This document shows, piece after piece, positions 7,801 through 13,954 of a stretch of 64,000 nucleotides of DNA. The notes below the pieces were generated by a model. That model had not been told where the DNA came from. It saw only the letters and a list, made by a program, of their open reading frames with translations, and did not search any database. Positions within the stretch are counted from its first letter, which is position 1; each line of letters begins with the position of its first letter. This DNA is from Burkholderiales bacterium (lineage in GTDB: Bacteria; Pseudomonadota; Gammaproteobacteria; Burkholderiales; SG8-41). The position numbers and the translations under genes were made by a program. The stretch is taken from the NCBI GenBank assembly GCA_036262035.1, contig DATAJS010000001.1, positions 186,001 to 250,000 on the forward strand, read 5' to 3'.

Positions 7801-10623
7801 GCTGTTCACGGTGCCGAACGCAAGGGCGTCGGCGTCGCGATAGGTCACCGAGCCACCGGCCGCGTTGATTGCGAGCGTCGACACGTTGTTGGAGCCGTTC
7901 GACAGCGAGAAAGCGGCGCCCGGCGTGTCGGACAGCAGGCGCAGGCCGCTCGCATTGATGAACCCGCTCACGCTGACCGAGCCGCCGCCCGAGGCGTTGA
8001 GGGTCAGGTTGCCGGTGGTGAGGATCGGGGATACCTCCGGTATCACGGGAAACACCGGGGCGTTGCCCGCGATCGACATACCGCTGCCCCCGAGGCTGCG
8101 CACCAGGATGTCGCCGGTCATCCCGGCCTTGCCGAGGGCGCCGAACTGTTCGATCCTCACGCCGAGCGAGTTGGCGCTCGTGCCCGTCACCGCGATGCTG
8201 CCTGCCTCCGCTTCGACGCGGTTCTGGTTCGACAAGGTCGCGCCCAAGAACCACACGCCGTAGTCTCTCGGGTCGACGCCGCCGGTGCCGCCGGTGCCTG
8301 TCAATGTGATGCCGCCTGCGCCCGCACCGGTGCTGGTGGAAAGGATCGACGCTCCCGACTGCACCACTATCCCGGCGTTGCCTCCCTGCGAAGAGCCGGC
8401 GCTACCGGCGCCGCCGGTGCCCGTGATCTGGATCGCGCCGGTGCCGGTGGTGGAGATCGTCGTATTGTCGTCGCTGACCAGCACGCCGACATTCGAAAGC
8501 TGATTCGAGCCGCCGGTCCCGAAAATCTTGATGCCGCCCGCAGCCGTGGTGATCGTCGCGCCGCCGAAAATCTGGACGCCGCGATTGGCGCCGTCGGACG
8601 ATGATCCGCCCTGGCCGACGATGCTGATCTCGCCGTCGGTCGACGAGATGGCGGTTCCCGTAACGCTGACCCCGTTCGCCAGAATGCCGGCGCCGCTTCC
8701 GGCCTGGCCGGTGATGCTGATCGCGCCGCTCGTGGACTGGATCGTGCCGCCGGACGTGCGCACCCCGGGCACCACGTTGGGCGACGCGCCGGTAATGGTG
8801 ATCTTGCCGGCGCCCGACGTGAGCGTGGAGTCGGTCATCAACACCGACCCCAGGGTAAGGTTGACGTTGGGGTCGGCATCGGGCGTCCGGGTGCCGCCGG
8901 TGAGCTGGATGTCGCCGCCGTTGGTCGCGATCGTCGCGGTATCGAGGGTGATCGCGCCGGCGCCGTCGGTGTCGTTGAAGCTGGAGAGCAGGGTCACCGT
9001 TTTTCCGGCCGCCTCGGTCAGTACCTTCGATCCGCTGAGCAGCTTGACGTTGTCGCCCGCGCGCAGCGTCAGGTTGCCGCCCGTCGATTTGACCGTTACC
9101 CCCGCGTTGACCGTGATGTCGTCCCCAGCCGCGGCCGACTCGGTCGCGTCGAGTGTCATGTCCCCGGCGAAGGTCGTATCCACGGCGAACGTCAGCGGGC
9201 TGTGCGTGCGCAGATTGAACCCGCCGTTGCCGGCATCGGAGCTCGTGATGCCGGCGACGCTCGTGACCGCCAGCGCCCCGTGGTTGTCGAGCGACACGCC
9301 GCCGGCGCCGGTGTTCATGAAAGCGATATTGCTGACCTGGCTGCGCACCGGAGCGTCGGGCGCGCCGATGCCGTTGACCGCGCGCAGCGCGAGCGAAGTC
9401 GCGGCGATGCTCGCGCTCGGATCGGCGTTGGCGTCGGCGATGCGGTCACCCGTGACGAGCGACAACGTCTGCCACGTGGACGACGAGCCGTGCACCGGCC
9501 CCGTCAGCGTGATCGAGCCGGACGAGTCCGAGCCGATCGCGAGCACGCCTCCGGTGATCACGTGGTCGAGCATCGGCTGCGTGATCGAAAGCTTGCCGGC
9601 AGCGCTCGCGCCGAGCGCGATCTCGGTCGCGTCCGACGGCGCGAGGATGACGCGGTCGGCGCCTTTGACCGTCCCGGTCAGCGCGAGATCGTTCGTGACG
9701 ATCGACGCAATGCCGGCATCGACCGTCCCTGCGACGCGCGTGACGCCGGAATCGCCGCCTTCGAGATAGATCGCACCATTGCGCTCGACGGCGTTGCGCG
9801 CCTGCACGATGCCGTCGATGTTGAGCACGGTGTCGAGCAATGCATTCCGCGCAGCGGCGCTCATGATCACGCGACCGCCATCGGCGACGACGATGCCGTC
9901 GTGCGCGATCTTCGCCCCTGCGCCCGCTGCGTTCACCTTGAGGCTGAGCAAGCCGTCGCCATGGAAGTCGAGCACCATGTCCTGACCTGCGGCGAGGGCC
10001 ACGGTGCCGTTGCTCGCGGTGAGCGTGCCGCTGTTGAACACCTGGTTCGCCAGCAGCGCGACATAGCCACGCTCGCCCGCCTTGATGGATGCGCCCTTCT
10101 CGATCGTGATGTTGCCGGCGGCGCCGCTGAAGACGTTGCGGCCCGCCATGAAATCGGCGTTGCTGATGTTCGCGGTCGACGCGACGAGCCCTGCGACGTC
10201 GACGCTCGCGCCTTTGGAGAACAGGATGCCGCTCGGGTTGATCAGGAACACCTGGCCGTTGGCCTGGAGGCTGCCGGCGATCGTCGACGGATTCGGGCCG
10301 ACCACGCGGTTGAGCGCCACCGACGCCGCGTTCGGCTGGTTGAAGATCACCGCCTGGCCGACGTCGATCGAGAAGCCGTTCCAGTTGAGCGCCGCGCGCT
10401 GCGTCGACTGGTTGATGACCGTGGTGTTGGCGTCGGGCCGCTGCACCGTCGCGGCCCCGCCGACCACCTGCTCGCCGGTCGGTCCCGCATGGGCGAGTCG
10501 CACGCCGGGTCCGTAGGCGGCGATCAGCGCTGCGGCGACGGCGGCGGTGACGGGATTGAGGCGAGTGACGAGATTTGAACGCGGGCGTACGACGTTCGAA
10601 GACCAACGCGGCGACTGCTGCAT
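1..10623 (-). CDS. Giant filamentous-haemagglutinin-like TPS exoprotein, copy 1 (3' end outside window)
   Basis: Open without a stop from the ATG at 10623 to the window edge, so at least 3541 residues are seen and the C-terminus is missing. An SD-like AGGGG lies about 5 nt upstream. Residues 1-46 look like a signal peptide ending AHA before GPTGEQ. A TPS secretion domain follows, with NWNGFSI, NPSTIAGSLQANGQVFLINP and SGILFSKGASVDVAGLV. The rest is Gly/Ala/Thr/Ser/Asn-rich beta-strand repeat, as expected for a surface beta-helix adhesin exported through a TpsB pore. Compared with the paralogue at 13955-26530 it lacks the segment after TRVAGT that includes LLLDPETLVIDGG, and goes straight into other repeats. 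Adhesion or biofilm function is inferred from the family; the ligand is unknown. Confidence 0.9.
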   Translation of the reverse strand, partial: MQQSPRWSSNVVRPRSNLVTRLNPVTAAVAAALIAAYGPGVRLAHAGPTGEQVVGGAATVQRPDANTTVINQSTQRAALNWNGFSIDVGQAVIFNQPNAASVALNRVVGPNPSTIAGSLQANGQVFLINPSGILFSKGASVDVAGLVASTANISNADFMAGRNVFSGAAGNITIEKGASIKAGERGYVALLANQVFNSGTLTASNGTVALAAGQDMVLDFHGDGLLSLKVNAAGAGAKIAHDGIVVADGGRVIMSAAARNALLDTVLNIDGIVQARNAVERNGAIYLEGGDSGVTRVAGTVDAGIASIVTNDLALTGTVKGADRVILAPSDATEIALGASAAGKLSITQPMLDHVITGGVLAIGSDSSGSITLTGPVHGSSSTWQTLSLVTGDRIADANADPSASIAATSLALRAVNGIGAPDAPVRSQVSNIAFMNTGAGGVSLDNHGALAVTSVAGITSSDAGNGGFNLRTHSPLTFAVDTTFAGDMTLDATESAAAGDDITVNAGVTVKSTGGNLTLRAGDNVKLLSGSKVLTEAAGKTVTLLSSFNDTDGAGAITLDTATIATNGGDIQLTGGTRTPDADPNVNLTLGSVLMTDSTLTSGAGKITITGASPNVVPGVRTSGGTIQSTSGAISITGQAGSGAGILANGVSVTGTAISSTDGEISIVGQGGSSSDGANRGVQIFGGATITTAAGGIKIFGTGGSNQLSNVGVLVSDDNTTISTTGTGAIQITGTGGAGSAGSSQGGNAGIVVQSGASILSTSTGAGAGGITLTGTGGTGGVDPRDYGVWFLGATLSNQNRVEAEAGSIAVTGTSANSLGVRIEQFGALGKAGMTGDILVRSLGGSGMSIAGNAPVFPVIPEVSPILTTGNLTLNASGGGSVSVSGFINASGLRLLSDTPGAAFSLSNGSNNVSTLAINAAGGSVTYRDADALAFGTVNSVRQVAETATTTAGVEAAGSLTITTGGDITQTSRVVVSGASSFNAGANSITLTDSANDFNGAVTLANSGAKDISIVDSNALMLNGASFGRNFTANAGGGDITIASGQTFTKSNSSAATMRLNASGDINVNSGVTIQPGAGALSIVLNADSDANDAGRVALNGISGSAVSFTSNGGSITLGGRAAAGNTVTDVATGNATNGEGVRLSFATLDAGAGSVGIFGKGGSHLSGSDGNNHGVLLTDSTVSANGGITIAGTGGTAGRDNYGVDITSNALVTTAAAGGITVTGTGGAVGGSANQIGIRLAGGADITSTGTGGITLNGTGGAGSTGNPGVNIGGSGTTITTASGNIGITGTGKGAGQADHGVSIFSSALVSTSGTGQIAINGTADGGTMNNIGVFLSDAQVTSTSADPGAGTITLTGNVTSGSATSGNQGVTGQSSATVSSVRGDIGITGTGGGSGTNNSGVLLGGITVQSSGAAALSITGTGAGSGALGIDVATGGGSSEIRNTAGAAPITLTADDMSLASVTGITNVGNTVTLRTLSAGRAITLGADTAGTLGLTNAELNKVTANMLVVGRSEAGALAVSSAIAPVNAPNLQLITGASAAINAGVSVIDSLTMNAGTDITVASGQTIARTGTGTGSVRFNAADDITLIGATIQQSGGTAGTDKLNVVFNANSDDAAGGGIAAISAPSVLTRGGDITFGGRDTTLTGAVTGAAGGVSAIGVNLSGATLDASGGSVSIVGQGGTTGSSNHGVSLNATAISGNGVSLRGTGGSGGSSNNGVVFSGGTLTSSGNIDITGTAGAGSSSAVSIGGATIGNVAMAGDILVRSLGGALALDGTIVNDRGAGHDVTINASGGSVTQSAGSRITAGGLRLLGQATSFDLAGTANDVTVLAGAVTAPVTLVNSQPLTIGTLTTNDGTSSSTTTGISTNGGALDVDNTGALTINAAVNTMPTTLGIAGGTVKLVSTGAIASDANGTITTAGSDSGGAAAGTGGDVLVRSTGAGDITLVAAINAKGGDAPVAGSAGGGGIVTVLNDSGAISVGSVDASAGGGFGGGAAGAIQLKSTGGAISQTSGSALAGGTLKVLGDSAVTLDESGNTVGIVAGSGSSFAFTNADSGGLTVGNLGATTSLGVTIAVANGISTTAGDVTLRASAGALTVGSGNVDAGGASALLYANSMSFTGTVTGNAGVTLAPAIDNSAIVLGATGGGKPAPLSLESTLLGQVRTTGALTIGSATSGPITLGGAIAGSPATWNTLSLVTGDTIGNAAGASPLITASALALRAANGIGSSATPLRTAVSRIAFLNSGAGGVAIDNTGALTLGSVADITSGSSAGSGALTLTAHSPITIASDLIQSGDITITAGDVAGSGDDLTVNAGVTVRSTGSAAGEGNVTLQAGDNMVLNAGSKVESRASEFSSPTGGKRVTLTAGSGNEQGTITGSGVIAGETVVLDALTGIGSSGTRAATSAATLAARTRTSGDVFVGNSGSVTLGTVDGSIVNGAAGGGAYDVTSTGMLTVGGAVNSTGFTGPTTLATNVFGNIVVNAALGNAGSTTTLTTAAFGAITGSGTATGAQVVLDADLAVGTDVNRLSTAAGTLAARTRALFASSEGSGSGVFISEADGVTLATVGGVANGTASAAAYDVISAGTMAIDGAVTTNGGAVTLQSTAGAITSTAAGTITTSASGVRGPVLITAATSIDLLGKVATKSIRSFAPATRGGDVTFSGPGGIAVSDIDTSGSGSDSIAGGAAAGDIAFGSPASITLRGNITARGGDGNIGFGTAGNGANLTFGAPVILAGDVVIDTRAGSNAATPGMAGTVTFSSTIDSPATARALTVTTPAQIAFDGAVGGTAALASLTTNGGGAIAVNGGGVSTSGTQTYDNTVTLGGAAGSSALFSGSALFFNGSPALVAGAHPLTLTTNALTLAGNVTGSSTLLIQPTGDTVTMGIAGGAGTLALPTATLNKLQDGFASTTFGRATSTAATTVNAVSFGDPVTIRGGSVTVNGDITGSDNASITISPTNSGPIALNANIVTASNAVALNGAVTLGANVSVDTTSSGVGANVTFASTVNADDSSTQDRTLTVNAGSGIVTFGGGVGAGSNAALADLDVNAGSIRLNGPIVVNDANAGAQTVTLNGPLTLGADVSINTDRAGANDNALVFGSTIDASNGAALTLDAGSAPVTFNGNIGAGINGALAALDVTTSGAINLNAATVNLSGGAGGATSTWGGNVLLGADATFTTARPSGASNNLTFGGTVNSATTARSLTVAGGNGAVTFGGDVGSTTALTALNVTAGSIALNGGQLKLDGGSGGLTSTLSGPVTLGADVQIDTDRASGTDHSLTFASTVNSAGAARKLEVLAGGGAVTFGGSVGGTAALSDLDVTAGAINLNAPTFNLNGGASAQTITFTGPVTLGANVVVNTDRSGAADSSVTFLSPISRDATSRSLGVTAGTGTARFSGDVGTAAAPLSDFDVAAGTILFRVAGGVQNTYFTGPATTVATLDGTVEIDAFGVFFNGTGGAGLTFNGNVRAPAPFGFGNGRHLRVALGSGTVTFASDIGDLSGGALSALNVSAGTINFNGTTVAVNRDLGDALLAGSVRFDGPV
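3505..4255 (-). repeat. Internal duplication in exoprotein copy 1 (C-proximal copy)
   Basis: About 240 residues here are colinear with 8980-9690. Shared landmarks in the same order are TLSLVTGD, ALRAANGIG, IAFLNSGAGGV, DLTVNAGVTV and LQAGDN. Confidence 0.65.
5370..8830 (-). repeat. Short ITGTGG/NxGV repeat regions in exoprotein copy 1
   Basis: Several blocks within this span repeat a pattern of about 35-45 residues: ITGTGG, a short Ser/Asn stretch, NxGVxxxxGAxI, then a Ser/Thr-Gly turn. The clearest blocks are near 8100-8830, 6330-7190 and 5480-5590. I did not see this repeat in the paralogue, so it is a domain specific to this copy. Confidence 0.6.
8980..9690 (-). repeat. Internal duplication in exoprotein copy 1 (N-proximal copy)
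   Basis: Partner of 3505-4255. It carries TLSLVTGD, LALRAVNGIG, IAFMNTGAGGV, DITVNAGVTV and LRAGDN in the same order. It begins immediately after the conserved secretion domain. Confidence 0.65.
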
Positions 10624-10793
10624 CCTGACCCCTGCGACTTTTCTTTGAATCGTATTTACGCGGCGCCAGTGAGCCGGCGTCGGCCTGCACTGCTGAGAGC
10701 CTGGGCGGCTTTCGGGAGCGGGGAAGGACCTGATTGGGGATCAGGGGCTGAGTCCTGCTCGCGCACCGTCTTGACGGGCTCGATCGGAAGTTC

Positions 10794-10807
10794 GTGATCT
10801 GCATCAC
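10794..10807. promoter_or_regulatory. CRP/FNR-like palindrome GTGA-N6-TCAC
   Basis: A perfect palindrome core GTGATCTGCATCAC lies in the 5' region of exoprotein copy 1, fitting the GTGA-N6-TCAC form bound by CRP/FNR-family regulators. It sits next to the candidate -10 box at 10809-10814, so it would overlap the transcription start and could repress. Binding is inferred from the motif only. Confidence 0.4.
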
Positions 10808-10808
10808 G

Positions 10809-10837
10809 ATATTACCGATGGCCTATGCCCCCAACAA
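10809..10837 (-). promoter_or_regulatory. Candidate sigma70 promoter for exoprotein copy 1
   Basis: Read on the minus strand: TTGTTG (10837-10832), a 17-nt spacer, then TAATAT (10814-10809). This would give a leader of about 180 nt before the ATG at 10623. The 283-nt gap 10624-10906 is the divergent control region shared with the glycosyltransferase gene; a TTGACA at 10872-10877 on the plus strand has no convincing -10 partner. Confidence 0.35.
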
Positions 10838-10906
10838 CCCGCCACATTTCCGATAAGGGCAATTATTCCTCTTGACAATCAGCGCCCTATCGACCACACG
10901 TGGCCG

Positions 10907-12118
10907 ATGAGGCTGCTTTTCGTCCACCAGAACTTCCCGGCGCAGTTCCGCTATCTGGCCGCGGCGCTCGGCCGCGAAGGGCGCACCGAGGTGGTCGCGC
11001 TCGGCGACGCCGCGGCGGCGGGCCGGCGCCCGCCGCTGCCGGGCGTGCGGCTCGTCACCTACCACTTCGAGCGGTCCGGCGTGACCGCCGCGCATCCGTT
11101 CGCGCAGCCTTTCGACGCAGCGATCGCACGCGGCCACGCCGTCGCGCACCGCTGCCGCGCGCTGCGGGCGGAGGGCTTCGTTCCCGACGTGATCTATGCG
11201 CACCCCGGCTGGGGCGAGGCGCTGTTCCTGCGCGACGTCTTTCCCGACGCGCGAATCGAGCTCTATGGCGAGTTCTACTATCGCGCGAGCGGCGCGGACG
11301 TCGGCTTCGATCCCGAATTCACGGCCGCGGCCGACGACGCGCTGCGCGCGCGCGCGAAGAACGCAGCGGCGCTGCTTTCCATGGAAGCGGCCGACGGCGG
11401 CATCAGCCCCACCGAGTGGCAGCGCAGCGTGCATCCCGCGGGCTTTCGCGAGCGCATCCAGGTGATCCACGACGGCGTCGACACCGACTGGTTCGCGCCC
11501 GATCGCGAAGACGTTCTGGAGCTACCCGGCGGCGCACGCCTGACCGCGCGCGACGAGATCGTCACGTACGTGGCGCGCGGGCTCGAGCCGTATCGCGGCT
11601 TTCACACCTTCATGCGCGCGCTGCCGAAGCTGCAGGCGCTGCGGCCGAACGCGCACGTGGTGATCGTCGGCAACGACGCGGTGAGCTACGGCAATCCGCC
11701 GGCCCACGGTTCGTACAGGGAACGGCTGCTCGGCGAGCCTGGCGGGCGCATCGACACGAGCCGCGTGCACTTCCCCGGCTGGTTGCCGTATCCGGCCTTG
11801 CGCAGCGTCTACCGCGTCTCGAGCGCGCACGTGTACCTCACCTACCCTTTCATCCTGTCGTGGTCGGTGCTCGAAGCGATGGCGTGCGGCTGCGCGGTCG
11901 TCGGCTCCACGACGGCGCCGGTCGAGGAAGTGATCGCGCACGGCGACAACGGGCGGCTGGTGGACTTCTTCGATTCTTCGATGCTCGCGGAGGAGATCGC
12001 GAGCGTGCTGCAGACAGACACGTCGGCAATGCGCAGGCGTGCGCGCGAGACGGTCGTCGACCGCTACGACCTCACGCGCATCTGTCTGCCTGCGCAGAGG
12101 CGCGCGCTGGGTCTCTAG
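10907..12118 (+). CDS. Family-4 (GT-B) glycosyltransferase
   Basis: 403 residues. It starts MRLLFVHQNFPAQFRYLAAA, typical of a GT4 subgroup with its own N-terminal domain. The C-terminal GT-B signature is SWSVLEAMACGCAVVG, with Glu323 as the second glutamate of the EX7E motif; the first position is Phe, not Glu. No signal peptide or membrane segment is seen, so it should be cytosolic. It lies between the two giant exoproteins, divergent from copy 1 and convergent with tpsB, whose stop codon it overlaps (CTAG at 12115-12118). The location suggests it might glycosylate the exoproteins, as HMW1C (a different GT family) does for HMW1, but this is inference; a role in polysaccharide synthesis is equally possible. 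Confidence 0.85.
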   Translation: MRLLFVHQNFPAQFRYLAAALGREGRTEVVALGDAAAAGRRPPLPGVRLVTYHFERSGVTAAHPFAQPFDAAIARGHAVAHRCRALRAEGFVPDVIYAHPGWGEALFLRDVFPDARIELYGEFYYRASGADVGFDPEFTAAADDALRARAKNAAALLSMEAADGGISPTEWQRSVHPAGFRERIQVIHDGVDTDWFAPDREDVLELPGGARLTARDEIVTYVARGLEPYRGFHTFMRALPKLQALRPNAHVVIVGNDAVSYGNPPAHGSYRERLLGEPGGRIDTSRVHFPGWLPYPALRSVYRVSSAHVYLTYPFILSWSVLEAMACGCAVVGSTTAPVEEVIAHGDNGRLVDFFDSSMLAEEIASVLQTDTSAMRRRARETVVDRYDLTRICLPAQRRALGL

Positions 12119-13866
12119 AAGTACTTGACGAGCTGGAAGTAAAGCCGCGGTATGCGCTTGGCGGTGTCCGACACCGGCGTGCCGACGGTGCGCCACGCAA
12201 GCGTGCTGCGCACGAAGAAGTTGTCCTGCTGCCCCCACGACACGCCCACGCCGCCGCCCGCCAGCGTGCGGTGATTGGTCGCGGCCTCCACGGCGAGCGG
12301 GCTCTCGTTGAGGCGGCCTTTGGCCCAGTCGTAGAAACCGAACACCTGCACCCCGCCCGGCACGAACTGGATCGGCGGCAGGTTGTAGCGCAGCTCCGCG
12401 GTCGCGAGCTGGGCTTCGTCGGAGGTCGATTCGCCCTGTGCGTACGCGCGCACCGCGAACGGACCGCCGAGGCTGAACTTCTCGCTGCCGTCGAGGTTCT
12501 TCGACGCGAGCTGGAACCCGTACGACGCGTAGAGGCTGACGGGGCCGTACACCGCCTGCGTGCGCGACAGCGTGCCGTTGAGCTTGGTGTAGCTGCCGTG
12601 CGCGTTGCGGGTGGCCTGGTCGGCGGTGAAGTCCGCCGCGGTCTTGATGTCGAGATCGCCTTGCGTGACCGTGAACGACGCGGTGCTGAAGGCGCCGCCG
12701 AGCAGCCCGTCGCGGATGTCGCCGTTCAGCGTGAACACGCCGGCCTTGATCCGGCGATCGCTCACCGTCAGCAGCGCGCGGCGGTCGTCGTGGAAATCGC
12801 GCACGTCGAAGCTCGCCTGCGCGAAGAGGTTGTAGGCGCGCGTGCGGAAGATCGGGTGCAGCGCGAACACCGACGTCACGTCCGAGTCGCCGCTCTGGTT
12901 GAGTCCCTTGAAGGCATCGGTGCCGAGGTGATAGCGCAGCTTGAGGTACGCCGCGCCGACCTTGGTGCCGTACGGCCCGACCGGCGCGAGATACGACAGC
13001 CGCGCGAAATCGGTGTCCTCGCCGCCGCCGGGCACGCCGAGCTGGCCGCGCATCGAGAGCAGGTCGCCGATCCCAAGCGGGCTGTTCCAGTTGACGCTCA
13101 CGCCGAAGCGGTTCTCTCCGGTGAAGCGCGAGCCGTGGTTGTCGAATTCGAAGGTGCCGTCGATGCGCTTGCCCGGCACGACCTGCACCACGAGGTCGGC
13201 GGTGCCGGGCGTCGGACCGGGCTCGACGACCGAGCGCACGGTGATGCCGCGCAGGTCGTTCGCGTTGAAGAGCGCGCGCTCGATCGCGTCGGAGTGCATG
13301 ACCATGCCCGAGGTCAGCACCGACAGCGTGCGCTCGACCGCGGCGCGCGACACCGGCGAGTTCGGCGGGACGTCGATCCTCACGTTGGCGAGACGGCCTT
13401 CGAGCACCGCGATCTCGACGACGCCGCCCTCGAGCTTCTGCTCGGGGATGTAGGCCTGCGCGACGAAATAGCCGCGGTCGCGGAGGTAATCGGTGACCGC
13501 GCGCGCCGCCGCTTCGAGATCGTCGAACGAGCGGTCGGCGCCGACGTACTTCTGCACCAGCGGCTGGAGCGAATCGGGGGAGACGCGGGTGAGGCCGCTG
13601 AACCTGAAGCCTTTGACCTCGAGCTTCAGCCCGGGCGCGGGCTTCACCGCGCGGCGCGGCGTCTGGACGTCGATGGCGGGGGCGCCCCGCGGTGGCGGGA
13701 TCTCGCGCGCTTTCTCTCCGAGGTCGCGCAGCGCGTCGCCGGCGCCCGGGACCGGGGTGGGAGGCTGCTGTGCGTGGGCGGCGGCCGAAGCGAAGGTCAG
13801 CGCGACGGCGGCCGCCAGTGACTTGATCCGAACCCTTGCAGAGGCTGCTGCGCGGTCGTGTCTCAA
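12115..13866 (-). CDS. TpsB outer-membrane transporter (FhaC/ShlB/HecB family)
   Basis: 583 residues from a TTG start at 13866 with AGGGAG just upstream. This start gives a clean signal peptide ending SAAAHA before QQPPTP. The frame is also open to an ATG at 13944, but that has no properly spaced SD. A Pro-rich linker leads to POTRA domains (FRFSGLTRVSPDSL, then YLRDRGYFVAQAYIPEQKL, around residues 75-150). A second POTRA and a 16-strand barrel should follow. The protein ends LYFQLVKYF, with the terminal Phe expected for BAM-inserted barrels. It lies 88 nt downstream of exoprotein copy 2 on the same strand, as a TPS operon. It is the only TpsB seen here and may serve both exoproteins. Confidence 0.93.
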   Translation of the reverse strand: MRHDRAAASARVRIKSLAAAVALTFASAAAHAQQPPTPVPGAGDALRDLGEKAREIPPPRGAPAIDVQTPRRAVKPAPGLKLEVKGFRFSGLTRVSPDSLQPLVQKYVGADRSFDDLEAAARAVTDYLRDRGYFVAQAYIPEQKLEGGVVEIAVLEGRLANVRIDVPPNSPVSRAAVERTLSVLTSGMVMHSDAIERALFNANDLRGITVRSVVEPGPTPGTADLVVQVVPGKRIDGTFEFDNHGSRFTGENRFGVSVNWNSPLGIGDLLSMRGQLGVPGGGEDTDFARLSYLAPVGPYGTKVGAAYLKLRYHLGTDAFKGLNQSGDSDVTSVFALHPIFRTRAYNLFAQASFDVRDFHDDRRALLTVSDRRIKAGVFTLNGDIRDGLLGGAFSTASFTVTQGDLDIKTAADFTADQATRNAHGSYTKLNGTLSRTQAVYGPVSLYASYGFQLASKNLDGSEKFSLGGPFAVRAYAQGESTSDEAQLATAELRYNLPPIQFVPGGVQVFGFYDWAKGRLNESPLAVEAATNHRTLAGGGVGVSWGQQDNFFVRSTLAWRTVGTPVSDTAKRIPRLYFQLVKYF

Positions 13867-13954
13867 TATGCTCCCTGAATTTCTTCTTCTGCAGGCTCCC
13901 TGCCCACCGCCGCGAAGGATAACCCACGCGGGCGCGCGCCGCATCTCCGGCAGG

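Noticed and set aside
10861-10906. TTGACA at 10872 as a promoter of the glycosyltransferase gene
   Set aside because: No acceptable -10 at 16-18 nt spacing, and the start codon would follow too closely.
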